In this document: in pieces, positions 5,708 through 12,212 of the stretch
How the letters are laid out: every line of letters begins with the position of its first letter
How positions within the stretch are numbered: the first letter of the stretch is position 1
DNA from: an uncultured Chloroflexota bacterium
GTDB lineage: Bacteria; Chloroflexota; Chloroflexia; Chloroflexales; Roseiflexaceae
Direction of reading: 5' to 3'
Assembly (NCBI GenBank): GCA_937876225.1
Contig: CALFIC010000150.1
Span: 1-12,212, forward strand
DNA length: 12,212 nucleotides
Position numbers and translations under genes: made by a program
Notes under the pieces: model-generated
Told to the model about the DNA's origin: nothing
Database searches by the model: none
The model's input: only the letters and a program-made list of their open reading frames with translations

Positions 5708-6622
5708 TTAGAGAGTGGGGCGGGTAGCGATGGCATGAGCGATGATGGCCTGGGCTTCGGCGAGTTCACTGCCACTGAGGACGAGGCGAGGAGCCCGTAC
5801 CCGACTACTGCCCATGCCGACCATTTCTTGGCTGAGTTTGATGAGTTGCACAAATTTGGTGACCACGTCGAGGCGGAGCAATGGTAAGAACCAATGATAT
5901 AAGGCAGCGAGTTTGGTTTTGTCACCGTGGCCATTGGCGACGGCGAGGGCTTGGTCAAACAAGGCAACTGATTCGTGGGGGAAGGAATTGACGAGGCCGG
6001 CGATCCAGCCAGTGACGCCCACATTGATGCCTTCGACGATCAGGTCATCGACGCCCATCAGGAGTTCGAGACGATTGTCGATCAGGGCGCGGATGGCGTG
6101 AATGCGGCGCACGTCGGCGCTGGATTCTTTGATGGCGACGAGGGTGGGGTATTCGTTGGCCAACTCGGCGACTTGGCTGGGGGTGAAGTCAGTTTTGTAG
6201 GCGGGGGGATTATTGTAGAGCATCACGGGGAGGTCGGTGGCACTGATGACGGCAGTGATGTGGGCTTTCATTTCGCGCCAATCGGTGGCATAGACATAGG
6301 GCGGCAGGACCATCAGACCTTTGCAACCGGCATCGGCGGCGGCTTGGACCATATAGACGGCTTCGGCGGTCGACAAGGCGGCGATACCGGGGATGACGGC
6401 GCCATGGCCGTTGAGGGCCGAGACGGCAGTTTTGTAGAGCGAGATTTTTTCGGCGATGGTGAGGGTAGCGCCTTCGCCGAGTGAGCCACTTGGGACGACG
6501 CCGATACAGCCGGCGGATTGCATCCATTGGATGTGCTGGTGGTAGAAGCCATGGTCGATGCTGTCATCGTGGTTGAAGGGTGTGGTGACTGCCGGAATAA
6601 CGCCGCGCCAATTGATACTCAT
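5708..6622 (-). CDS. Dihydrodipicolinate synthase/N-acetylneuraminate lyase family protein
   Basis: A 304-residue class I aldolase-type TIM barrel that acts through a Schiff base to pyruvate-like substrates. Family residues are present: GSLGE (46-50, the GxxGE carboxylate-binding loop), Tyr136 in LYNNP, and the Schiff-base Lys165 in AIKESS. True DapA usually has G-T-T-G-E, so a 2-keto-sugar-acid aldolase or dehydratase, or another lyase, is as likely as lysine biosynthesis; no lysine genes are adjacent. The ATG at 6622 is chosen because AAGGAG (6630-6635, complement) stands 7 bases upstream; a longer frame back to 6721 would add 33 residues unlike the family and lacks a ribosome site. It is convergent with the pseudophosphatase and divergent from secG. 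Confidence 0.85.
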   Translation of the reverse strand: MSINWRGVIPAVTTPFNHDDSIDHGFYHQHIQWMQSAGCIGVVPSGSLGEGATLTIAEKISLYKTAVSALNGHGAVIPGIAALSTAEAVYMVQAAADAGCKGLMVLPPYVYATDWREMKAHITAVISATDLPVMLYNNPPAYKTDFTPSQVAELANEYPTLVAIKESSADVRRIHAIRALIDNRLELLMGVDDLIVEGINVGVTGWIAGLVNSFPHESVALFDQALAVANGHGDKTKLAALYHWFLPLLRLDVVTKFVQLIKLSQEMVGMGSSRVRAPRLVLSGSELAEAQAIIAHAIATRPTL

Positions 6623-6811
6623 GAGGGTACTCCTTGTGGGGATGATTTTTGATGTATGTATCGTACCATGATGTACGCAAAAAAACTGTGTGTGTAATGG
6701 AGGTGTATGTACCACAGACAAATGGATGGTGTTGGTGAGTCCAGTACGATTTTTTTATAAGATAGTGTCAAAGGATGCCATGATTGGATCATCACAGAAA
6801 CAACGATGATA

Positions 6812-6820
6812 TGATATAAT
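6812..6820 (+). promoter_or_regulatory. Extended -10 promoter for secG
   Basis: TGATATAAT at 6812-6820 is a perfect -10 box with the TGn extension. It lies 59 bases before the secG ATG. No good -35 stands at the usual distance (TTGGAT at 6784-6789 is 25 bases away), as is common for extended -10 promoters. The rest of 6623-6879 holds no gene. Confidence 0.5.
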
Positions 6821-6879
6821 CCCACAGATAGTAGTGAAGATTATCGTGATTGACGATGATTGATAGGGAGGCTGATTCG

Positions 6880-7131
6880 ATGGATACTGCATTGTCGATT
6901 GCATTGATTGTGCTGGGTGCAGCACTGACGTTTTTGGTAGTATTACAAGGGCGCAACGCCGGGTTGCAATCACGCGATGCCTCGTCGATTTATCAGACCA
7001 AGCGTGGGCTTGAAAAGACGATGTTCCAAGCGACGATTATTCTTGGGGTATTGTTTTTGATTTTGGCATTGGTTGCCAGTTTGCCGATTTTTGGTGCTGC
7101 CAAACCGGCTGCTGGTTTGTGGTTGTTGTAG
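6880..7131 (+). CDS. secG: Preprotein translocase subunit SecG
   Basis: An 83-residue inner-membrane protein, the small subunit of the SecYEG channel that helps SecA-driven export. Two hydrophobic helices are visible, about residues 5-23 and 51-70. Between them lies the characteristic loop that opens with VVLQGRNAGLQ (20-30) and continues with SSIYQTKRGLEK (35-46). Length and topology are typical. The ATG at 6880 is preferred to one at 6850 because GGAG (6867-6870) stands 9 bases before it and the longer form adds a charged stretch foreign to the family. The next gene, a solute-binding protein, begins after 6 bases without an obvious ribosome site, so translation of the two is probably coupled. 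Confidence 0.9.
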   Translation: MDTALSIALIVLGAALTFLVVLQGRNAGLQSRDASSIYQTKRGLEKTMFQATIILGVLFLILALVASLPIFGAAKPAAGLWLL

Positions 7132-7137
7132 TCAGCC

Positions 7138-8814
7138 ATGTCACGGCGCATACGTATACAAATTGTCATCGCAGTAGTGAGTTCTTTTTTAGTGCTGGGC
7201 CTGATGTCATACCTTGCGGTATCACGGGCCGCGGTGTCGCGTCCTACTGCGGGTGGTACATTTATCGAGGGTATTGTAGGCGTGCCCACCACCTTGAACC
7301 CATTGGTCAGTGATACATCTAAAGATCAAGCAGCGGCCGATGTGCATGCCTTGGTGTTTGATGGCTTGGTGCGGATTGGCCTCGACGGTTCACCCGAACC
7401 AGGGCTAGCAGAGTCGTGGGATATCGATACCACGGGGACAGTATATACATTTACGTTGCGCAGTGACGTGAAATGGCACGATGGGCAATCGTTTGGGGTC
7501 GACGATGTGTTGTTTACGTTGCGGTCGGTGCAAGGTCCTGCGTATACGGGCTCGCCGAGTCTTGCGACGGTATGGCGTACGGTACTCGTTGAGCGGGCTG
7601 GTGAACGGAGCGTGCGGTGTAAATTGCAGGCACCATTTGCGCCGTTTTTGAAGTATGCAACGGTACCGATTTTGCCGGCACACATGTTGGCGGCGATTGC
7701 GCCCGAACAATGGGCGAGTTCACCGTTCAGTATGAAGCCAATCGGGACTGGGGCGTATCAGGTAACCAATGTGACGGGTGACGGGGTCGAATTAACGGCC
7801 AATCCCGATTATTATCTTGGGAAGCCGTTGATTGGGACGGTATCGTTGCGGTTTTATGCTGACGAATCATTGGCGTTTGCAGCCCTCACCAAAGGTGACA
7901 TTAGTGGGCTGGCGTATGCGGGGACGGGGAACGTTGGCTCGTACAATGTGCCACGTGGATTTATCCGCCATGCTGTGCCGGTGGACGCCTATACGATTTT
8001 GACGTTTAATCTGCGCAATGCCCCGTTTGATAATGTGACGTTCCGCCAGCAATTGGCCCAAGCCATTGACCGTGATGATTTGATTAAGCGGGTGTTGCCG
8101 GGTCAAGTTGCGCGGATTGACACACCGATTATGCCGGGGTTGTGGGCCTATAGTCCGACTGCGGTGTGGTATATCCCGAGCAAAGAACGGGTTGCCAAGG
8201 CACTTGATACGTTGGGATTTATGGTGGGGAGCGATGGCGTGCGGTCGCGCGGTACACAACGCTTAGATTTCGAATTGTTGGTTGATGGTGCGCGTGACCG
8301 TAATCTGGCAGCTACTGATATAGTGGCGCAGCTTGGCGTTGTCGGGATCAAAGTCCATGTGACGCAACTCAATGGCGATGAACTCCAAAAACGCCTCGAG
8401 ACGGGTAAATTTGATATGGCGTTGCATGGCTGGCAACACCTTGGATCTGATCCAGACGTGTACGAGTTGTGGCATTCGAGTCAAATCGGGATTGGGCGTA
8501 ATTATGCTGGCTTACAAGACAGCACGATTGATGATGCCTTGTCATTGGCGCGGGTTGATAGTAATCCAGAAAATCGCACCCAACTCTACGCTGAATTCCA
8601 GCAGCGCTGGATTGATTTGGTACCGAGTATCATCATGTATCAGCCGATGGAAGTATATGCGGCGACCCGTGATCTCGGTGGGACGGCGATTTCGCGGCGC
8701 AGTGATATTCCGGGCACCATGAATCTGATGATTGGTCGCGAATCGCGCTTCCGTAATATTGTTCATTGGTTTGTGACCCGCTCACGGGAAATTAGTGGCG
8801 ATTTGCAACCGTAA
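7138..8814 (+). CDS. ABC-transporter substrate-binding protein, family 5 (peptide/nickel type), membrane-anchored
   Basis: A 558-residue extracytoplasmic binding protein of the SBP_bac_5 class. The N-terminus has positive charges and a single hydrophobic helix (about 8-28). There is no lipobox cysteine, so it is either held by this helix or cleaved near 32-36. Family landmarks are GTFIEGIVGVPTTLNPL (40-56), LVFDGLVRIGLDGSPEPGLA (72-91), YTFTLRSDVKWHDGQSF (103-119) and IGTGAYQV (202-209). The binding-cleft domains continue to about residue 530. Relatives bind oligopeptides, nickel, heme or glycosides; the ligand here is unknown. No permease or ATPase gene accompanies it in the window, so it is an orphan component. 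It lies 6 bases behind secG, and a terminator follows 23 bases after the stop. Confidence 0.88.
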   Translation: MSRRIRIQIVIAVVSSFLVLGLMSYLAVSRAAVSRPTAGGTFIEGIVGVPTTLNPLVSDTSKDQAAADVHALVFDGLVRIGLDGSPEPGLAESWDIDTTGTVYTFTLRSDVKWHDGQSFGVDDVLFTLRSVQGPAYTGSPSLATVWRTVLVERAGERSVRCKLQAPFAPFLKYATVPILPAHMLAAIAPEQWASSPFSMKPIGTGAYQVTNVTGDGVELTANPDYYLGKPLIGTVSLRFYADESLAFAALTKGDISGLAYAGTGNVGSYNVPRGFIRHAVPVDAYTILTFNLRNAPFDNVTFRQQLAQAIDRDDLIKRVLPGQVARIDTPIMPGLWAYSPTAVWYIPSKERVAKALDTLGFMVGSDGVRSRGTQRLDFELLVDGARDRNLAATDIVAQLGVVGIKVHVTQLNGDELQKRLETGKFDMALHGWQHLGSDPDVYELWHSSQIGIGRNYAGLQDSTIDDALSLARVDSNPENRTQLYAEFQQRWIDLVPSIIMYQPMEVYAATRDLGGTAISRRSDIPGTMNLMIGRESRFRNIVHWFVTRSREISGDLQP

Positions 8815-8831
8815 TAAATTTGGGTCGCAAT

Positions 8832-8873
8832 AAAAGGAGTACCGAGACGTGATCAACGCCTCGGTACTTTTTT
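8832..8873. terminator. Bidirectional rho-independent terminator between the solute-binding gene and pyrF
   Basis: Arms AGTACCGAG (8838-8846) and CTCGGTACT (8860-8868) form a perfect 9-bp stem. Six T residues (8868-8873) follow on the plus strand, and four A residues (8832-8835) precede it, giving a T-run on the minus strand. It stands between two convergent genes, so it can stop transcripts from both sides. Confidence 0.85.
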
Positions 8874-8886
8874 GGTCAAATTGTGT

Positions 8887-9711
8887 TTAACCAAAACGGA
8901 TGGCATTGATAGCATCACGCGTGCGGATGGCTTCGGCACGAGCGGCGCTGGCATACGTGGTATCGCTGGCGGCATAGAGTACACTACGCGAGACATTGAC
9001 GAGCAGACCGGCGCGCTGGGCGTCGAGCCCTGCGGTCAAGGCTTGGGCTAGATCGCCACCTTGGGCACCAATGCCGGGCAACAAAAAGGGCAAATCGGGG
9101 CAACAGGCGCGCACCGCGTGGAGTGCGGCGGGTTGGGTGGCGCCTACCACTAAGCCGACATTGCGGTTTTTGTTCCATTGGTTGGCGGCCATACTGGCAA
9201 TTGCCATGTAGAGGGGGCGCCCGTCGGCAAGGATGAGCTCTTGGATGTCACGACTGCCGGGATTGGAGGTGCGACAGAGCAAAAATGCCCCGTGGTCGGG
9301 GTTTTGTAAAAAAGGTTCGAGGGAATCGCCACCCAAATAAGGGTTGACGGTGATAGCATCGCTCTGGTAGTGGTCAAATGCGGCGCTGGCATAGGCCGCA
9401 GCGGTGTTGCCGATATCGCCCCGCTTGGCATCGAGGATCCAGAGGTTGGTGCGTGGGAGCGCCATGAGGCGGGTCAAGACGTCGATACCGGCTACGCCCA
9501 TGGCTTCGAAAAAGGCAATATTGGGTTTGTAGGCGGCCACCACATCGTGGGTGGCAGCAATAATGTCGGCACAAAACTGAAACACCGCATCGGGATGGGT
9601 ACGGAGTGGTGCCGGTAAGCGCTGGAGGTCGGGGTCAAGCCCCACACAGAGCAAACTATTGTGGTTGGCGATGGCATTGGTCACCCGTTGATAGAACACC
9701 GTCACATTCAT
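8887..9711 (-). CDS. pyrF: Orotidine 5'-phosphate decarboxylase
   Basis: A 274-residue TIM-barrel enzyme that converts orotidine monophosphate to UMP, the last step of pyrimidine synthesis. It belongs to the longer (type 2) subfamily. Visible motifs are SLLCVGLDPD (19-28), AYKPNIAFFE (60-69), LDAKRGDIGNTA (93-104), NPYLGGDSLEPF (123-134), CRTSNPGSRD (146-155) and LPGIGAQGGD (211-220). The catalytic Lys62, Asp94, Lys96 and Asp99 are all present. The start is uncertain. The ATG at 9711 abuts the ribosome site AAGGGGAGG (9712-9720). An in-frame GTG at 9705 would have a better 6-base spacing and give an N-terminus MTVFYQR like many relatives. A TTG at 9726 is unlikely. It is divergent from the sigma-factor gene. 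No other pyrimidine gene is in the window. Confidence 0.95.
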   Translation of the reverse strand: MNVTVFYQRVTNAIANHNSLLCVGLDPDLQRLPAPLRTHPDAVFQFCADIIAATHDVVAAYKPNIAFFEAMGVAGIDVLTRLMALPRTNLWILDAKRGDIGNTAAAYASAAFDHYQSDAITVNPYLGGDSLEPFLQNPDHGAFLLCRTSNPGSRDIQELILADGRPLYMAIASMAANQWNKNRNVGLVVGATQPAALHAVRACCPDLPFLLPGIGAQGGDLAQALTAGLDAQRAGLLVNVSRSVLYAASDTTYASAARAEAIRTRDAINAIRFG

Positions 9712-9741
9712 CCTCCCCTTATACAAAACGTTCGCAAAACA

Positions 9742-9771
9742 TTGACGTTATGCCCTTGTAAATGATATAGT
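9742..9771 (+). promoter_or_regulatory. Promoter of the sigma-factor gene
   Basis: TTGACG (9742-9747) and TATAGT (9766-9771) are separated by 18 bases, and a TGn extension (9763-9765) precedes the -10 box. Transcription should start near 9777-9780, giving a leader of about 120 bases before the preferred ATG at 9902. This is the best sigma-70-type promoter in the window. Confidence 0.65.
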
Positions 9772-9901
9772 ACCCATAGAAATGTGGCAAGTTTGTATGC
9801 TATCTTTGCATAGTTGTAGTAATAACTCTGATGCATTTCTGGGGTCCACTGCGGCTGTCTTTTGGCACGTTATACCACCGTGCTGCGGTGAGGAAATAGA
9901 A

Positions 9902-11836
9902 ATGACGCAGATTCATAGTGAGCCAGATGTCCTTGTTGATGCCCTTGTCAACCAGATTGTTCGGCATGCTCATACCCAGGCGTTACTGGTAGATGTGTTG
10001 TTGCAATATACCAATGGGCAAGATGCCCAAATCGTTGATGCGGTGCGACGCCAGTTGCAAGCGCGCCAATTGTTTGGCATGGCAGCTGTTGCCCGATTAC
10101 CCCAAGCAGAATTTTTATTGCCAACGCAACCGCTTGTAGATGTCGCACCCGCGCTAGCGAATGCGCATTATGATGCTCAACCGCTACCGGTAGAAGCCAC
10201 GACAGTCGCATTCAATACGTCAGATGAAGTATTACCGTGGGTCGATAGTGGGCATGAAGATCGTGTGCAGGATGGCTTGAGCGATACCGAGGTCATTGAG
10301 CCGGTGACTACGATTGATGTGTCGTTTGATGACCCCGTGCGTATGTATCTCCAAGAAATTGGCAAAGTGAAATTATTGCGGGCCGCTGATGAAGTGGTAT
10401 TGGCGCACCGTATTGAAGTGGGACAACGTGCCCAAAAAGTTCGTGCCCAACGGCTAGTGAGCAAGTTGTCAGCAGATCGTGCCAACGAATTGGCGATGCT
10501 GGCAGTGCAAGCAATGGCATGGGCGGCGCATTTGTGTCAACACGATCTGCCACGGATGTATAGCCATCAACCGGACATCGCTTGGTCTACCATCAAAAAT
10601 AGTCTCGGTGCAAGCCCTGTGCGCGAATGTCAATTTATTGCGCCATCAGCGAGCCCGATGGTGAATTGGGTAGTGACACACATGCATCATTGGTTGCATG
10701 ATGATCATGACCGCCGCGAATTCCATTGCGATGCCTATGATGGGCTTGACCGAGCGGCGGTAGAACAGATTGTCGAACAATGGTTGCTTACACAGGCGCC
10801 GCTGTTGTGGCGAGTATATGAATTGATGCGCCATCACCGCATGGTTCGGGTCTTTGATGGTAGTGATCGTGAGGCGTGGCGGGTTTTGATGGGCGTGGTC
10901 GCGTCGGAATTACGCCATGATTTGCGGAGCGATATCGAACATTGTGTGGTCGAAATCGCAGGCATTTATGTGGCGAGCCAGGCTGAGATGCTTGACCACG
11001 AACGTTCGTTGCATACCTTGTATGAGCGGGTAGTGTCGTTATATGTTGAAAAAATAGATACTAACGAGTGTTGTTTACGGCGGGTCCCGCTTGACCGGCT
11101 GGTCAACGAAGGTGACGAAGCCCGTCAATACCTCATTCAAGCCAATTTGCGCTTGGTGGTGTCGATTGCCAAAAAATATACCTCGTATGGCTTGACGATG
11201 ATGGATTTGGTGCAAGAGGGCAATATTGGCTTGATGCGGGCGGTTGAGAAGTTTGATTACACCAAGGGGCACAAGTTTTCGACCTATGCCACCTGGTGGA
11301 TTCGCCAAGCCATCACGCGCTCGATTGCTGATCAAAGCCGGACCATCCGCTTGCCTGTCCACATGGGCGAGGCGATTAGTCAGGTCAAACGCGCAGCCCA
11401 CAAATTGCAACAGACGATGCAACGAGAACCAACACCCGAAGAAATCGCCGAGGTGATGGGGATGACTCCTACTAAAGTTCGCCGCACCTTGGAGGCCTCT
11501 ATGCAGCCACTGTCGCTTGAAATGCCGGTAGGGCAAGAAGGTGAAGGGCGCATGGGTGACTTTATCGAAGATGAACGCATCGCCGGTCCTGCCGAAGCGG
11601 CCAAACAGCTCATGCTCCGCCGTGAACTCGAAGAAGTATTGGCGAGTTTACCTGAACGGGAACGCAAAATCCTCGAATTGCGTTATGGTTTTAGCGATGG
11701 TCAAGCCCGCACCCTCGAAGAAGTAGGCGAAAACTTTGGGATTACCCGCGAGCGGATTCGCCAAATCGAAGCGGTGGCATTACGCAAGCTTCGTCACCCC
11801 TATCGTGGCAAAAAACTGCGGGGCTTCCTCGAATAA
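9902..11836 (+). CDS. rpoD: RNA polymerase sigma factor, RpoD/SigA family, with a large internal insertion
   Basis: A 644-residue sigma-70 family factor that directs RNA polymerase to promoters. Region 1.2 spans about 143-178 (DDPVRMYLQEIGKVKLL), region 2 about 405-488 (QANLRLVVSIAKKY, DLVQEGNIGLMRAVEKFDY, FSTYATWWIRQAITRSI), region 3 about 489-560, and region 4 about 575-640 with the helix-turn-helix LEEVGENFGITRERIRQIE. Regions 2-4 are strongly conserved, as in primary sigma factors. Between regions 1.2 and 2.1 lies an insertion of roughly 220 residues (about 180-400), in the same place as the non-conserved region of E. coli sigma-70. The first 140 residues resemble no region 1.1 that I recognise. 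The ATG at 9902 has GAGG (9890-9893) 8 bases upstream; the frame is open back to 9782. Since it could be one of several sigma factors in the genome, the symbol is a family-level call. Confidence 0.85.
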   Translation: MTQIHSEPDVLVDALVNQIVRHAHTQALLVDVLLQYTNGQDAQIVDAVRRQLQARQLFGMAAVARLPQAEFLLPTQPLVDVAPALANAHYDAQPLPVEATTVAFNTSDEVLPWVDSGHEDRVQDGLSDTEVIEPVTTIDVSFDDPVRMYLQEIGKVKLLRAADEVVLAHRIEVGQRAQKVRAQRLVSKLSADRANELAMLAVQAMAWAAHLCQHDLPRMYSHQPDIAWSTIKNSLGASPVRECQFIAPSASPMVNWVVTHMHHWLHDDHDRREFHCDAYDGLDRAAVEQIVEQWLLTQAPLLWRVYELMRHHRMVRVFDGSDREAWRVLMGVVASELRHDLRSDIEHCVVEIAGIYVASQAEMLDHERSLHTLYERVVSLYVEKIDTNECCLRRVPLDRLVNEGDEARQYLIQANLRLVVSIAKKYTSYGLTMMDLVQEGNIGLMRAVEKFDYTKGHKFSTYATWWIRQAITRSIADQSRTIRLPVHMGEAISQVKRAAHKLQQTMQREPTPEEIAEVMGMTPTKVRRTLEASMQPLSLEMPVGQEGEGRMGDFIEDERIAGPAEAAKQLMLRRELEEVLASLPERERKILELRYGFSDGQARTLEEVGENFGITRERIRQIEAVALRKLRHPYRGKKLRGFLE

Positions 11837-11848
11837 TGTAGTCTTGCG

Positions 11849-11905
11849 CCGCGCCATGAATGAGCATTGGTTGTTATAATCGTTAATGGCGCGGGAAGAT
11901 TTTTT
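11849..11905 (+). terminator. Probable terminator of the sigma-factor gene
   Basis: CCGCGCCAT (11849-11857) pairs perfectly with ATGGCGCGG (11886-11894) across a 28-base loop. A run of six T residues (11900-11905) follows 5 bases after the stem. It begins 12 bases after the sigma-factor stop. The loop contains TGTTATAAT (11872-11880), an extended -10 look-alike. The large loop and the offset T-run keep confidence moderate. Confidence 0.5.
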
Positions 11906-11926
11906 GACCATCAAATAGACACAGAG

Positions 11927-12133
11927 TCACGCATGCAGCGACAGCGCATACAGCGAGGTCGTGACCCGGGCCGCCGCCAGCGCGACATGGGCCGTCACGG
12001 CGATGGCAATCAGGCGTAGCAGCGGAGTCAGGTGGGGCACGATGCGTGTCAGGAGGAACAAGAACCCTAGTTTAAGCCCGGCAAAGTATTGGCGTCCGTT
12101 AAAATGCAGGTATGGCCAGCGTACTCCCCATTG
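11927..12133 (-). pseudogene. C-terminal fragment of a membrane protein, open frame broken at 12134-12136
   Basis: On the minus strand 68 codons are open before a TGA at 11927-11929. The translation begins WGVRWPYLHFNGRQYFAGLK and continues as a strongly hydrophobic helix pair, with LGFLFLLTRIV and then LIAIAVTAHVALAAARV, ending LYALSLHA. The composition looks like the end of a multi-pass inner-membrane protein; no family is recognised. There is no ATG, and no start codon with a ribosome site, near its upstream end, and an in-frame TGA (12134-12136) cuts it. Either the gene is decayed or the sequence between 12134 and the adapter is misassembled. It converges on the sigma-factor gene, with 90 bases between the stops, which fits an ordinary gene end. 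Confidence 0.45.
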
Positions 12134-12183
12134 TCACTCTTTCAGCTGACGGCAAGGCAGCCGACAGCAAGCTCACACAGACC

Positions 12184-12212
12184 AGATCGGAAGAGCACAC
12201 GTCTGAACTCCA
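12184..12212 (+). other. Illumina TruSeq adapter sequence (assembly artefact)
   Basis: The last 29 bases begin AGATCGGAAGAGC and continue exactly as the standard TruSeq read-1 adapter through to the contig edge. This is not genomic DNA. Its translation in one plus-strand frame gives RSEEHTSEL, a peptide typical of adapter contamination in protein databases. Anything called across 12184 is artificial, and the bases just before it deserve caution. Confidence 0.98.

Larger units (their letters stand above)
11837..12183. other. 346-base right-edge region: terminator, broken membrane-protein frame, uncertain assembly
   Basis: After the sigma-factor terminator this stretch contains only the minus-strand membrane-protein frame listed separately. 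The final 50 bases before the adapter (12134-12183) hold an imperfect 9-base inverted repeat (12145-12153 with 12160-12168). A plus-strand frame from an ATG at 12112 runs unbroken into the adapter; it has no good ribosome site and is not called a gene. Confidence 0.5.

Noticed and set aside
5975..6484. Plus-strand open frame of 169 codons, rich in Gly and Asp, with an ATG
   Set aside because: It lies wholly opposite the DapA-family gene and its Gly/Asp/Val-rich product is the usual antisense shadow of a GC-rich coding strand; no ribosome site and no recognisable domain.
5708..6721. Longer DapA-family protein starting at 6721
   Set aside because: The extra 33 residues do not resemble the family N-terminus and have no ribosome site, whereas the ATG at 6622 has AAGGAG 7 bases upstream and gives the expected start.
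12112..12183. Plus-strand coding start MASVLPIVTLSADGK before the contig end
   Set aside because: The ribosome site is poor, it overlaps the minus-strand membrane-protein frame, and it runs into adapter sequence; 24 codons are too few to support a gene.

Overview
This window looks like bacterial chromosomal DNA, most likely from the Chloroflexota. That placement is an inference. It rests on the proline/threonine-rich linker behind a single membrane anchor in the second DUF4230 protein, on solute-binding and secretion proteins without outer-membrane components, and on the SigA-like sigma factor; no rRNA or other marker gene is present. The genes are mostly housekeeping or stress genes plus a few poorly characterised families. 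There is no CRISPR array, IS element, phage gene or tRNA. The last 29 bases (12184-12212) are Illumina sequencing adapter, so the right edge is an assembly end and not native DNA.

Layout, left to right. At 2-109 lies the C-terminal tail of a membrane protein. A short-chain dehydrogenase is on the minus strand (142-1020). Divergent from it, a plus-strand pair encodes a Memo-family protein (1107-1979) and a MOSC-domain protein (2015-2602), followed by a small heat-shock protein (2715-3110). A 364-base gap follows with a strong terminator, a second near-perfect long hairpin, a third imperfect inverted repeat and then an AT-rich promoter region. Next come two tandem membrane-anchored DUF4230 proteins (3475-4179, 4206-4970), closed by a strong terminator. 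A phosphoglycerate-mutase-fold protein (5075-5701) follows; it has lost its catalytic histidines. A DapA-family aldolase/lyase converges on it from the minus strand (5708-6622).

The right half holds secG (6880-7131) and, 6 bases behind it, a membrane-anchored family-5 solute-binding protein (7138-8814). A terminator that can work in both directions separates this pair from pyrF on the minus strand (8887-9711). Divergent from pyrF, with a clear promoter, is a sigma-70 family primary-type sigma factor (9902-11836) carrying a large insertion between regions 1.2 and 2.1. After its terminator comes a broken minus-strand membrane-protein reading frame and then the adapter.

No single large new system is evident. 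The observations most worth a second look are the tandem DUF4230 pair with a matching cysteine pair, the catalytically stripped phosphatase-fold protein, the Memo-MOSC pairing, the hairpin cluster at 3128-3286, and the His/Cys-bearing insertion in the sigma factor.
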